Origin: Xanthobacter tagetidis
Lineage (GTDB): Bacteria > Pseudomonadota > Alphaproteobacteria > Rhizobiales > Xanthobacteraceae
Length of the DNA stretch: 64,000 nt
Assembly: GCF_003667445.1 (NCBI RefSeq)
Contig: NZ_RCTF01000016.1
Coordinates: forward strand, 1 to 64,000
Direction: 5' to 3'
Below the pieces are notes generated by a model. It was not told the origin of the DNA and ran no database searches. It saw only the letters and a list, made by a program, of their open reading frames with translations. Below are positions 31,812 to 40,400 of the stretch, one piece after another. How positions within the stretch are numbered: position 1 is the first letter of the stretch; the number at the start of each line of letters is the position of its first letter. A program made the position numbers and the translations under genes.

Positions 31812-34772
31812 TTAATTGTCGAGAATGTACCTGATTTTGCTTGCTAATTGCCCCAAGCGGAACGGTTTGCTTAGCAATTCAACGCCAGGGTCGAGTCGTC
31901 CGTGGTGAATTATTGAATTTTCAGTGTAGCCCGACATATAGAGAATCCGCAATGCGGGCCGAAGACTGATCGCCTCGGCGGCGATCACGCGGCCGGAGGC
32001 GGTGCCGGGCAGAACCACGTCGGTGAGCAGGAGATCGACCCGCGCGCTGCCGCGCAGGATGTCGAGGGCCTCGCTGCCGAGCGCGGCCTGCAGCACCGTA
32101 TAGCCCAGCGAATTCAAGCTCGCGACGGTGTGGCTCCGGACCAGATCGTCGTCCTCAAGGACGAGGATCGTCTCGTCGCCGCGCGGCAGTTCCTCCGTCG
32201 GGCGGACGCTCTCCGGAACGAAGGCCTCGCCGTCGGCGCGCGGCAAGTAGATGCGGACGGTGGTCCCGTGCCCCAACTCGCTGTAGATTTTCACCTGCCC
32301 GCCGGACTGCCGGGCGAAGCCGTAGACCATCGACAGCCCGAGGCCGGACCCGCGGCCATCCCGCTTGGTGGTGAAGAACGGCTCGAATGCGGATGCGAGC
32401 ACGTCCGCCGGCATGCCCTCGCCGGTGTCTGAGACCGCTATGACGACGTAGGGACCGACGGCGATCTGGTTCTCCGCCGCATAGGTCGTGTCGACCACGA
32501 TATTCCCGGTCTCGATCGTGAGCCTGCCACCGTCAGACATCGCGTCGCGCGCGTTGAGGACGAGGTTGAGCACGGCGTTCTCGAGTTCCCCGGGATCGAC
32601 GCTCGCCTGCCAGGTGGCCTCGCCCTCGCGAATCTCGATGTCGACGCTCTCGCTCACCGTCCGGCGCAGAATCAGCTCCAGGCCTCGGATCAGGGCGTTC
32701 ACATCGGTGGGCCGCGGGTCGAGCGGCTGGCGGCGGGCATAGGCGAGGAGCCGGTGCGTCAGTTCGGCGGCGCGCTCGCCGGCAAGCTGGACCGTCTCCG
32801 CGCTGCGCAGGATCGTGGCGGGCGCGCCGCTCGTCTTCAGATACTCGATGACCGCGTCTTCCTGGCCCAGGATGACCGTCAGCAGATTGTTGAAGTCGTG
32901 GGCGATGCCGCCGGTGAGCTGGCCGATGGCGTCCAGCTTCTGCGCCTGCCGCAGCCGCCGCTCGGACTCGACCCGCAGCGAGATGTCGTGGAGATAGCTG
33001 GTCAGACCTTTCTCGTGCGGAAAGCCGCGAATGGCATACCAGGCCTTGAAGTCCGGATAGTAGAGTTCGAACTCGACCGGCTCCCCGGTCTCGCGCGCCT
33101 TCACATAATTGTCGAGGATCGCCGTCTGGCTGGCTGCGGGAAAGGCCTCCCAGAATGAGTGACCGACCAGTTGCGCGCTGGTGCGGCCCAGGATGCGCTC
33201 CGCCTCGGCGTTGAGATAGGTGAAGTTCCAGTCCCGGTCGAGCAGATACATGGCATCGGAGATCGAACTCAGGATAAAGGCCTTGTCGTTGCGCTCCGCA
33301 TTGGCAGCGGAAAGCGCCTCTGCCAGGGCCAGCCGAGCCTCGAGCGCTTCAAGGGAAGCCGCCATGACGCTGGCGAACTGGACAAGCTCGTGCACGTCGA
33401 ATTCGGTGAACTTGCCGTTCAGCGGGTCACCAGCCTGGATCACGCCGCGGCACTGGCCGTTCGAGGTCACGACAGGAACCGCGAGCAGACGCTTCGGCCA
33501 CGACCTTTCGGGGTCGGTCTCTGCGGCCACCCCGGCGCCATGGCCGTCCAGCAGCAGCACGCGCTTCTCGTCGCGAACGGTCAGCAGCCGAGGATCCGAG
33601 GCCGGCAGAACCGCGTCGGGACCAGTGACCAACGCGGGATCGAGATCCGCCTTGAAGCAGCCGATGCCATCCGAGCCGTTGAAGGACACCGCGGCGCCCT
33701 GGCGTGCGCCAACCAGGCGCCGGGCGATGGACCCCGCCTGCGCGAGAAGGGTCTCGACGTCCGGGGCCGCCACCAGATGCCCCGCCTCGTTGGCAACGAG
33801 CTTCAGTCGTGTGGTGCGGTCCGCTTCGGCGCGCCGCTGCCGATCCACAAGGACGGCGATGACGACCGATGCGGAAACGAACACAAGGATGGTCAGCAGG
33901 CCGATGGCGCCCTGGAAGGCGATGTTGTTCCACCAGCGCGCCAGCACCTCGCGTTCCGCCAGGCCCACGAAAGCAACGATGCCCTGCGCATCGGTGCGGC
34001 GGAAGCTCACGAGGCGCCGTATTCCATCTGCCGGCGAAACGCCTTCGGACTGTCCATTCGGCCCGCGCTCCAGGATGTCCGCGATAAACCGGCTATCGTC
34101 GAACTTGCGGCCGATATGGTCTTCGATGAACGGGCTGCGCAACAGCAGGGTGCCGTCGGACTTCAGCAATCCGATCGAGCCATGGTCGCCGACGCGCAAG
34201 GCATCGAAGAAGCTCCGCATGTACGAGACGGAGACCGAGGCCGCCGCCATCCCCGCGAAGTTGCCCTCCGCATCGACCAGCCGCCGTGCGAGGTTGATGA
34301 TCCATTTGCCATCCGCCGGGCCGACGTGGCCCCACCTTGGCGTGCCGATGATCAGCGCCTGCCCGCTGCCATCGCGCGCCGCTGCGAATTCCGGCAGGTC
34401 GGACGGGTCTACCGGCTGAAGATTGGGCGTCCGAGAGGTCGCAACGAGACGCCCCTCCTCGTCGAGGATGTAATAGGAGTAGGTGCTCGGCGATGCCGCC
34501 TGCAAGGCATACAAGAGCTCTTCCGTGGCCCTGGCGCGCATCGCCCAAGGGGCGGCGCTTCCGCTGCGCACCTCGTCAGCGATCGTCAGGAGGGCCAGCC
34601 CGATTCCACCGAACAGATGCTGGGTTTCCTCGGCGAGTGCCGAAGCGAGATTGTCGGTTTCCCTAAAGGCCGCATCGATCAGCAAACGTCGATCGACCAA
34701 GGCTTGAAAGGCGATAATGCCCGCAATCAGGAGCGAGATGGCGACATTGACGCCAATCCACCACCCCCTCAT
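31812..34772 (-). CDS. Hybrid sensor histidine kinase (Cache-GAF-PAS-HisKA-HATPase-REC)
   Basis: 986 residues from ATG 34772, which has GGAGG eight bases before; ATG 34790 would add six residues. TM1 about 6-24; periplasmic double-Cache-like sensor about 30-275; TM2 about 284-309; GAF about 330-480; PAS about 500-605; HisKA with phospho-His625 in GGIAHDFNNLL; HATPase with N-box LNLVLNARDAM, G1 SDTGEGMP and G2 GRGSGLGLSMV; C-terminal receiver from about 868 with Asp918 (LLTDVVLPG). The C-terminal receiver suggests a phosphorelay. The downstream receiver-EAL protein is the likely final acceptor, but the HPt step needed would be encoded elsewhere. Confidence 0.92.
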   Translation of the reverse strand: MRGWWIGVNVAISLLIAGIIAFQALVDRRLLIDAAFRETDNLASALAEETQHLFGGIGLALLTIADEVRSGSAAPWAMRARATEELLYALQAASPSTYSYYILDEEGRLVATSRTPNLQPVDPSDLPEFAAARDGSGQALIIGTPRWGHVGPADGKWIINLARRLVDAEGNFAGMAAASVSVSYMRSFFDALRVGDHGSIGLLKSDGTLLLRSPFIEDHIGRKFDDSRFIADILERGPNGQSEGVSPADGIRRLVSFRRTDAQGIVAFVGLAEREVLARWWNNIAFQGAIGLLTILVFVSASVVIAVLVDRQRRAEADRTTRLKLVANEAGHLVAAPDVETLLAQAGSIARRLVGARQGAAVSFNGSDGIGCFKADLDPALVTGPDAVLPASDPRLLTVRDEKRVLLLDGHGAGVAAETDPERSWPKRLLAVPVVTSNGQCRGVIQAGDPLNGKFTEFDVHELVQFASVMAASLEALEARLALAEALSAANAERNDKAFILSSISDAMYLLDRDWNFTYLNAEAERILGRTSAQLVGHSFWEAFPAASQTAILDNYVKARETGEPVEFELYYPDFKAWYAIRGFPHEKGLTSYLHDISLRVESERRLRQAQKLDAIGQLTGGIAHDFNNLLTVILGQEDAVIEYLKTSGAPATILRSAETVQLAGERAAELTHRLLAYARRQPLDPRPTDVNALIRGLELILRRTVSESVDIEIREGEATWQASVDPGELENAVLNLVLNARDAMSDGGRLTIETGNIVVDTTYAAENQIAVGPYVVIAVSDTGEGMPADVLASAFEPFFTTKRDGRGSGLGLSMVYGFARQSGGQVKIYSELGHGTTVRIYLPRADGEAFVPESVRPTEELPRGDETILVLEDDDLVRSHTVASLNSLGYTVLQAALGSEALDILRGSARVDLLLTDVVLPGTASGRVIAAEAISLRPALRILYMSGYTENSIIHHGRLDPGVELLSKPFRLGQLASKIRYILDN

Positions 34773-34790
34773 TGACACCGCCTCCAGCAT

Positions 34791-35392
34791 TTTTGCACGA
34801 TGATAGGTATAATATGCATCCGCAAAAAGCTAAATCGATTTGTGCCGTCGCCGCCGTGCGCGCTCGTGCGCGACGATGGCGGCGTCTTCCTCGCGTCGGT
34901 TCAAGGCTGCGATTGGATTGAGTTGTGAGACGGGGTCGCGCTTCGGGATGCGGCGCCCATGGCCTTCCGCCCTCACCGGGTCCAGCGGATGCGCCATGGC
35001 GCAAGCGCGGCAGTCACGGGCGATGGGCCGGACGCCTGCTCTCTCGCAGTGCCCGCACAGCGCCGACCGTTTGGCGACGGGCGGCAGGCGAGCAATCCCA
35101 GCGCGCATTCATCGGCGGCTTCGGCGCCGCGTGGGCGCCTGCGCTTCAGGCGGCCAGCGGGACGCCAGCGCACCGGCCGTGCGAGCCGGGGGGACGGACA
35201 GGCTCTCGCTGGGCTCGCCGATCAGAGGGCTGACGTCCGCCCGCCGGCGCAAATGTCGGGTACCAGCATATTACGGAGATTGGCTGCCCTCGAAGGGTCG
35301 CGAGCCGGCCCTCCAGAACAATGCGCCGCCCGGCTCCGCCTGTATCCCGATTGGGCAAGCGGACCCGGACGGCGCCTTGGCTGCGGCGGCGT
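34791..35392. other. 602-base region between the kinase and the Bug-protein gene
   Basis: Contains the kinase promoter region (AT-rich 34795-34840) and a possible small gene described separately at 34830-35108. Long open frames on the + strand are Arg/Ala/Pro-rich and lack ribosome sites. No repeat or tRNA is seen. Confidence 0.4.
34830..35108 (-). CDS. Possible small protein with two CxxC motifs
   Basis: 92-codon frame, ATG start, on the kinase strand and just upstream of it. It holds CGHC (about 18-21) and CRAC (about 33-36), the spacing of a zinc ribbon, followed by a highly basic tail (ERARRRRHKSI). Codon use is less extreme than in the neighbours. No family recognised and no strong ribosome site; it may not be real. 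Confidence 0.25.
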   Translation of the reverse strand: MRAGIARLPPVAKRSALCGHCERAGVRPIARDCRACAMAHPLDPVRAEGHGRRIPKRDPVSQLNPIAALNRREEDAAIVAHERARRRRHKSI

Positions 35393-36418
35393 TCAGTCCA
35401 CCTTGATGCCGGCCGTGTCGACGATCGACTTCCAGGCCGCGACCTGCTCCTCAAGCGCGACGCCGAAGTCCTTGGGCGAGCCCGACTTCACGTACATGCC
35501 GAGCTTGTCGATGCTCCTGCGCGCTTCCTCGGACTTCATTCCCTCGTTCACCGCGGCGTTGATCTTGTCCACGATCGCCTGGGGCGTGCCGGCGGGGGCG
35601 AGGAGGCCGAACAGGATCTCGGTCGGGAAGCCCTCAAGCCCGAGTTCCTTCAGGGTCGGGATTTCCGGCAGTTCGGGCCAGCGATCGGCGCTCGTCACCG
35701 TGAGCGCCCTCAAGGCATTGTCCTTGATGTGGGCGAGCAGCGTCGACTTGTTGTTGAACACCACCTCGATGTGGCCGCCGAGCGCATCGTTGATCGCCGG
35801 CGCGCCGCCCTTGTACGGGATGAAGAGCAAATCGGTGCCGGTCTTGATCTTGATGAACTCGCCGACGATGTGCGTGTAGATCCCCGTCGGCGCGCCGAAG
35901 CGCAGGGAGCCGGGGTTCTTCTTGGCGTAGGCGACGAACTCCGCGAAGGTCTTCGCCGGGACGCTCGGCGCGATCACCATGGCCATGGAATCGATACAGA
36001 TCGCGGCGACGGGCGTGAAGGACTTGATCGGCTCGTAGCCGGGGTCCTTGTAGAGCGCGCCGACCAGCGCATTCACGTTGGTGCCGCCGACCAGCAGCGT
36101 GTAGCCGTTGGGCGCAGCCTGCGCCACCGCCTTGGCGCCGATGCGGCCACCGGCGCCGCCGATGTTCTCGATGATCACGGTGGCGCCAAGCTGCTTTTGA
36201 AGCGCCTGGGCCACCAGCCGGCCGGCGACATCGGTTGGCCCGCCCGCGGGGAACGGCACGACGATCTTGATCGGGCGGTCCGGAAACTCCGCCTTGGCGG
36301 CGATGCCGGTCATGGGCAGGATCGCGGCGGCGGCCACCAGGGCCGACCGGAGCACTCTCATGGTCCTTGACCGGGCAAGGCTCTGCGCCGCCGGACGGCG
36401 CTTCGATACTGTCAGCAT
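35393..36418 (-). CDS. Bug/TctC-family substrate-binding protein
   Basis: 341 residues from ATG 36418 with a GGGAAGA stretch upstream; ATG 36361 is an alternative that still leaves the signal peptide (VLRSALVAAAAILPMTGIAAKA). Mature part begins EFPDRPIKIVVPFPAGGPTDVAG, then GGAGGRIGAKAVAQA and PYKGGAPAINDALGGHIEV, the Bug hallmarks. It has no TctA/TctB beside it, so it must share a permease encoded elsewhere or act as a sensor. It lies 79 bp after a cupin gene on the same strand and near the MLE-type enzyme, hinting that it captures that pathway's carboxylate (inference). Confidence 0.9.
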   Translation of the reverse strand: MLTVSKRRPAAQSLARSRTMRVLRSALVAAAAILPMTGIAAKAEFPDRPIKIVVPFPAGGPTDVAGRLVAQALQKQLGATVIIENIGGAGGRIGAKAVAQAAPNGYTLLVGGTNVNALVGALYKDPGYEPIKSFTPVAAICIDSMAMVIAPSVPAKTFAEFVAYAKKNPGSLRFGAPTGIYTHIVGEFIKIKTGTDLLFIPYKGGAPAINDALGGHIEVVFNNKSTLLAHIKDNALRALTVTSADRWPELPEIPTLKELGLEGFPTEILFGLLAPAGTPQAIVDKINAAVNEGMKSEEARRSIDKLGMYVKSGSPKDFGVALEEQVAAWKSIVDTAGIKVD

Positions 36419-36497
36419 GGCTCGTTTCTTCCCTGCGAAAATTGATTGATCTTGTCGTCTGGACGTGTCGGTGACGGGGTGCTGCGGCAGGCCGCGG

Positions 36498-36932
36498 TCA
36501 GGCAGACTTCTTGGCATGCTCGGCAGAGACCGGGCGCGTCTCGCCGGTCTCGACCATGGTGCGGGTGGCATCGACCGAGGCGTAGACCCAGAAGATCTTC
36601 AGCGGCTTCTCGCTCGACCCGTTGCGGAAGCGGTGCGGCAGGTTCGAGGGGATCCAGGTGGCATCCATCGGCTTGACCGGATGGACCTCGTCGCCCACCT
36701 CGGCGAAGCCTTCGCCTTCGAGCACCAGCACCGTCTCCTCGCAGTCGTGGTAGTGCCACGGGATGGCGGAGCCCGGGCCGATCATGGTCATGCCGGTGAG
36801 CATCTGCTGCGAGCCCGTCGCACGGGTCACCAGCGGGATGGTCCGGTTGCCGCCGCCGCGATCGACGCTCGGCATCTGGTCCGGCCGCATGAACGAGGCC
36901 TTGCGATCGGAGGCGGCGGGTGCGGCGGTCAT
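36498..36932 (-). CDS. Cupin-domain protein
   Basis: 144 residues from ATG 36932, with GAGG upstream. One conserved beta-barrel cupin: motif 1 IPWHYHDCEETVLVLEGEGF (two His and Glu as metal ligands) and motif 2 ATWIPSNLPHRFRNGS with the final His. Small cupins are isomerases, dioxygenases or sensors for small acids; none can be assigned. It is first in a two-gene - strand unit with the Bug protein, divergent from the enolase-superfamily enzyme at 37171. Confidence 0.85.
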   Translation of the reverse strand: MTAAPAASDRKASFMRPDQMPSVDRGGGNRTIPLVTRATGSQQMLTGMTMIGPGSAIPWHYHDCEETVLVLEGEGFAEVGDEVHPVKPMDATWIPSNLPHRFRNGSSEKPLKIFWVYASVDATRTMVETGETRPVSAEHAKKSA

Positions 36933-37116
36933 GGCGAAAATCCTCGAAATGGGCCGTGCGGAACCGCGGATGCGGCGACCGTGAGCGCAATGCATCACCG
37001 CGACATCGATAACGCAAATATCAAATTACGATCATTCATCATGCCGAAGCAGCATGGGATCACGCCCCGTCCGCGTGCCATGCCATCTGCGTCTGACAGG
37101 CCATAGAACATTGATA

Positions 37117-37135
37117 TTTCGGGCTCTCGCCGAAA
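37117..37135. promoter_or_regulatory. Inverted repeat upstream of the MLE-type enzyme gene
   Basis: TTTCGG - seven bases - CCGAAA, ending 35 bases before TTG 37171. Its size fits a LysR-type recognition site, and a LysR gene lies just beyond the enzyme gene. Low confidence. Confidence 0.3.
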
Positions 37136-37170
37136 CGACGTAGAAACGGGCATCAATAAAGGACGCGCCC

Positions 37171-38337
37171 TTGACCCTGGCCTCTGAACACTCCGCACGG
37201 ACGATCATCACGCAGACCGAGAGCCCCGTCCGCCTGGTCCGCATGGACCTGTTCCCGGTCGCCATGCCGCTCGCCCGGCCGATGAAGATGTCGGGCGTGA
37301 CCATCCGCCATGCGGAGAACCTGTTCGTGCGCCTCGAAGCCGCCGACGGCAGCATCGGCTGGGGCGAGGCAGCGTCCGCGCCGACCATGACGGGCGAAAC
37401 CCTGTGGGGCATGACGGCGGCGGCGCAGCTGATCTGGGACGCCATCAAGGGCTGCGACGCGCGCCTTCATCTGGACGCGGTGCAGAGGATGCAGGCCTGC
37501 ATCTACGGCAACACCAGCGCCAAGTCGGCGGTGGAAATGGCGCTCGTCGACCTGCTCGGAAAAGCGTGCGGCATCAGCGCCGGCGCGATCATCGGCGGCC
37601 GCGTGCGCGACACCCTCGAACCCATGTGGATGCTGGGCAACGCCACGCCAAAGGCGGACATCGCCGAGGCACGCGCCAAGCATGAGGAAGGCTACCGCTT
37701 CTTCAAGCTGAAGGTCGGCACCAAGACCATCGACAACGACATCGACACCGCCCTCGGCGTGCGCGGTGCCATCGGACCCGACGCGAAGCTCTGCGCGGAC
37801 GCCAATGGCGGGCTCTCGCTCGCCGATGCCCGCCGGCTGATCGCCGAGGCGCAGCCGGCCGCCCTCCTCTATCTGGAGCAGCCGCTGCCCGCGCCGGCGC
37901 TCGGCGACCTCGCGGAGCTGAACCGGCTCGGCATCCTGCCCATCGGCATCGACGAGGGCATCCATTCGCGCGGCGACATCGAGACCCACGCGGCCCGCGG
38001 CGCCGCGGCCGGCGTGTCGCTCAAGCTCATCAAGCTCGGCGGCATGCTCGCGACGCTGGACTGCGCGGCCCGCGCCATCGAGCTGGGGCTCGCCATCAAT
38101 GTCGCGGCGAAGGTGGCGGAATCGAGCCTCGCCTCGGCGGCGGCCTCGCACGTGGCGGCAGCCTTGAGCGATTTCGACTGGGGCCTGAGCCTCACCCAGA
38201 TCTATCTGGAGCACGATCCGGTGCTCGATCCGCTCCGCTTCGCCGACGGAACCGTCGCGGTGCCGACCGGCCCCGGCCTCGGCGTGAACGTCGACGAGGA
38301 CGCGCTGCGCGCCTACCAGGTGCCCGTGCCGCGCTAG
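37171..38337 (+). CDS. Enolase-superfamily enzyme, muconate-lactonizing (MLE) subgroup
   Basis: 388 residues, TTG start with AAAGGA seven bases before; ATG 37243 is an alternative. Capping domain about 25-150. Barrel active-site residues are clear: KxK in FFKLKVG, metal ligands in ADANGG, YLEQPL and GIDEGI, and a lysine at the end of the sixth strand in LKLIKLGG. The second lysine, rather than a His-Asp pair, places it in the MLE subgroup (cycloisomerases, epimerases, racemases) and not among mandelate-racemase-type sugar dehydratases. Reaction unknown. A LysR gene, lactonase and aldehyde dehydrogenase follow. Confidence 0.87.
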   Translation: MTLASEHSARTIITQTESPVRLVRMDLFPVAMPLARPMKMSGVTIRHAENLFVRLEAADGSIGWGEAASAPTMTGETLWGMTAAAQLIWDAIKGCDARLHLDAVQRMQACIYGNTSAKSAVEMALVDLLGKACGISAGAIIGGRVRDTLEPMWMLGNATPKADIAEARAKHEEGYRFFKLKVGTKTIDNDIDTALGVRGAIGPDAKLCADANGGLSLADARRLIAEAQPAALLYLEQPLPAPALGDLAELNRLGILPIGIDEGIHSRGDIETHAARGAAAGVSLKLIKLGGMLATLDCAARAIELGLAINVAAKVAESSLASAAASHVAAALSDFDWGLSLTQIYLEHDPVLDPLRFADGTVAVPTGPGLGVNVDEDALRAYQVPVPR

Positions 38338-38369
38338 GCGGGCCGCGGAACGGGCTGCCGCACGAGAGG

Positions 38370-39296
38370 CTAGCCCTTCTCCTCGGTGCGGAAGACGCCC
38401 TTGCGATCGAGGTCGGTCATGATCTTGGTCACGCCCTCCTTGACGATCTGGGCGGAGCGCGAGAGCCGGCGCGTACGCGAATGCGCCAGCGCGAGCCGCC
38501 GGAACAGGCCCTTCGGTCCGATCGAATGGAGCGTGACGTCGCCGCTCTTCTCGTCGTCGGAGAGGATGGAGCGCGGCAGGATGGTGGTGCCGGTGCCCTG
38601 GCGCACCATCAGACGGATCGTCTCAATCGAGTTCAGCTCCAGCATCACCGTCACCAGCGGGCCCTTGTGGCCCAGAAGGTTGTCGATGATGGTGCGGATG
38701 CCCAGCGACATGATGAGCGGCGTCGTCGCCAGTTCGTCGAACGAGATCGGGCCTTTCTTGCGCAGCCCGCGCGCGGTGACGAACATCATCTCCTCCGAGA
38801 CCAGATGCTCGATGACGAGCCGCCGCGTGGGCGCCGGCTCGGTCAGCACGGCGAGGTCGAGGCGCCCCTCGTCCAGCCAGTCCATCAAGGGCTGGGTGAA
38901 GCCTTCGCTGATGGTGAGATCGATGCGCGGATAGTCGCTGCGCAGGGTTGAGACGAGGGTCGGCGCCACCTGGGTGCAGATGGTGGGCACGAGGCCGAGC
39001 GCCATGGCCCCGCCCGGGCTTCCGGCGGAGCCGCGCACCGCGTCCTTCGCCCGCTGCACTTCGCGCAGGATGGTGCGGGCATGCTCGAACAGCTCGCGCC
39101 CCTGGTCGGTCAAATGGATGCCGCGGCTCTCGCGGATGAGAAGCTGCGCCCCCAGCTCGTCCTCCAGCTGCCGCACCTGCCGGCTGAGCGCCGGCTGTGC
39201 CACGTTGAGATGCTGCGCCGCGCGCGTGATGCTGCCCAGCTCGGCGATCTTGGCGAAATAGTTCAGAGCCCTGAAATCCAAGGAGGTGCCCCTCAT
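38370..39296 (-). CDS. LysR-family transcriptional regulator
   Basis: 308 residues from ATG 39296; an in-frame ATG at 39311 falls inside a 20-base palindrome that looks like an operator, so the later start is preferred. Winged HTH at the N terminus (LNYFAKIAELGSITRAAQHLNVAQPALSRQVRQLE segment, about 8-43), then the two-lobed effector domain (about 95-300). The N domain resembles Nac-type regulators. It is convergent with the MLE enzyme gene and divergent from the lactonase gene, the classic arrangement for control of 39408 and perhaps 37171. Confidence 0.9.
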   Translation of the reverse strand: MRGTSLDFRALNYFAKIAELGSITRAAQHLNVAQPALSRQVRQLEDELGAQLLIRESRGIHLTDQGRELFEHARTILREVQRAKDAVRGSAGSPGGAMALGLVPTICTQVAPTLVSTLRSDYPRIDLTISEGFTQPLMDWLDEGRLDLAVLTEPAPTRRLVIEHLVSEEMMFVTARGLRKKGPISFDELATTPLIMSLGIRTIIDNLLGHKGPLVTVMLELNSIETIRLMVRQGTGTTILPRSILSDDEKSGDVTLHSIGPKGLFRRLALAHSRTRRLSRSAQIVKEGVTKIMTDLDRKGVFRTEEKG

Positions 39297-39300
39297 GGCG

Positions 39301-39320
39301 CGGCATGGCAAGCCATGCCG
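39301..39320. promoter_or_regulatory. 20-base palindrome, candidate LysR operator
   Basis: CGGCATGGC-AA-GCCATGCCG is a perfect 9-2-9 inverted repeat, five bases upstream of the LysR start and 88 bases upstream of the lactonase start. The position fits autoregulation with divergent control. Confidence 0.5.
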
Positions 39321-39407
39321 AAATTGTATTTAGCAGCGCGGCCATATCAGGAATAGTTCTTTCTCCGCAGGCGGTCCACCGACGGACCCTTCGAGCGGAG
39401 TTTTTCG

Positions 39408-40325
39408 ATGTTCTTTCTCAATCCGGTGGAACGGCTGGTCGCCGAGGTTCACTATCAGCTGCCCGAGAAGTGGCGGAAGAAGAGCCGGACGGCCTGGTCC
39501 GACCCCAATCGCGCCAATGCCGAAGTGGACAGCTTTCTCGAAGGCCCCTCGTTCGACCGCGACGGCAACCTGTACTTCGTCGACATCCCCTTCGGCCGCA
39601 TCTTCAAGCTGGCGCCGGACGGAAACTGCGACCTCGTGTGCCAGTATGACGGCTGGCCGAACGGCCTGAAGATCCACAAGGACGGCCGCATCTTCATCTG
39701 CGACTACAAGGCGGGCCTGATCCTGCTCGACGAGAAGCGCGGCGTAGTCGAGCCGCTGCTCGCCTCGCGCAACAGCGAAGCGTGGAAGGGCCTGAACGAC
39801 CTCGTGTTCGCCGCCGACGGCACGCTCTACTTCACCGATCAGGGCCAGACCGGCATGCACGACCCGACGGGGCGCCTGTTCCGGCTCGATCCGAACGGCA
39901 AGCTGGACTTGCTGCTGGGCACGATCCCGAGCCCCAACGGCCTCGCGCTCAACATGAAGGAGAACCGCCTGTTCCTCTCAGTCACGCGGCAGAACGCGGT
40001 GTGGCGCTGCCCGATCATGACCGACGGAACCATGTCGAAGGTCGGCACCTACATCCAGCTCTCCGGCGGCCATGGCGGGCCGGACGGCATGGCGCTCGAC
40101 GAGGAGGACGCGGTGATCGTCTGCCAGCTCGGCGTCGGCGTGTGGCGCTTCGATTCGGACGGCATGCCGACCCACCTCATCACCGGGCGCGTGGGCCATC
40201 ACCTCACGAACGTCTGCTACGGCGGCAAGGACAACAAGACGCTGTTCATCACCGAGGCGGACACCGGCACCATCCTCAAGGTGGACATGCCGGTCGCCGG
40301 CAAGACCATGTACTCGCACGCCTGA
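39408..40325 (+). CDS. SMP-30/gluconolactonase/LRE family lactonase-like protein
   Basis: 305 residues, ATG 39408 with GGAG eight bases before. Six-bladed propeller repeats are visible: GPSFDRDGNLYFVDIPFGRIFKL (positions about 45-68), GWPNGLKIHKDGRIFICDYKAGL, NDLVFAADGTLYFTDQGQ, SPNGLALNMKENRLF, and GGPDGMALDEEDAVIV. The acidic metal ligands in EGPSF, WPNGL, LNDLVF and PDGMALD are kept. The family hydrolyses aldonolactones and related esters with Ca2+ or Zn2+. No signal peptide. It probably works between the upstream enzyme and the aldehyde dehydrogenase. Confidence 0.87.
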   Translation: MFFLNPVERLVAEVHYQLPEKWRKKSRTAWSDPNRANAEVDSFLEGPSFDRDGNLYFVDIPFGRIFKLAPDGNCDLVCQYDGWPNGLKIHKDGRIFICDYKAGLILLDEKRGVVEPLLASRNSEAWKGLNDLVFAADGTLYFTDQGQTGMHDPTGRLFRLDPNGKLDLLLGTIPSPNGLALNMKENRLFLSVTRQNAVWRCPIMTDGTMSKVGTYIQLSGGHGGPDGMALDEEDAVIVCQLGVGVWRFDSDGMPTHLITGRVGHHLTNVCYGGKDNKTLFITEADTGTILKVDMPVAGKTMYSHA

Positions 40326-40347
40326 GCGCGGGTCCGGTCGTCTAAAA

Positions 40348-40384
40348 GGTGGCGGGAGCCTCCCGCCACCTCGTCCTTCTCTTG
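40348..40384 (+). terminator. Rho-independent-like terminator after the lactonase gene
   Basis: Ten-base perfect stem GGTGGCGGGA / TCCCGCCACC with three-base loop GCC (40348-40370), followed by the T/C-rich run TCGTCCTTCTCTT. It ends 17 bases before the next gene, so readthrough or a new promoter must serve 40401. Confidence 0.6.
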
Positions 40385-40400
40385 CGATGAAGCCAGCCCC

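Noticed and set aside
34840-35879. + strand open frames between the hybrid kinase and the Bug-protein gene
   Set aside because: They lack ribosome sites, run into the antisense of the Bug-protein gene and have low-complexity Arg/Pro/Ala translations.
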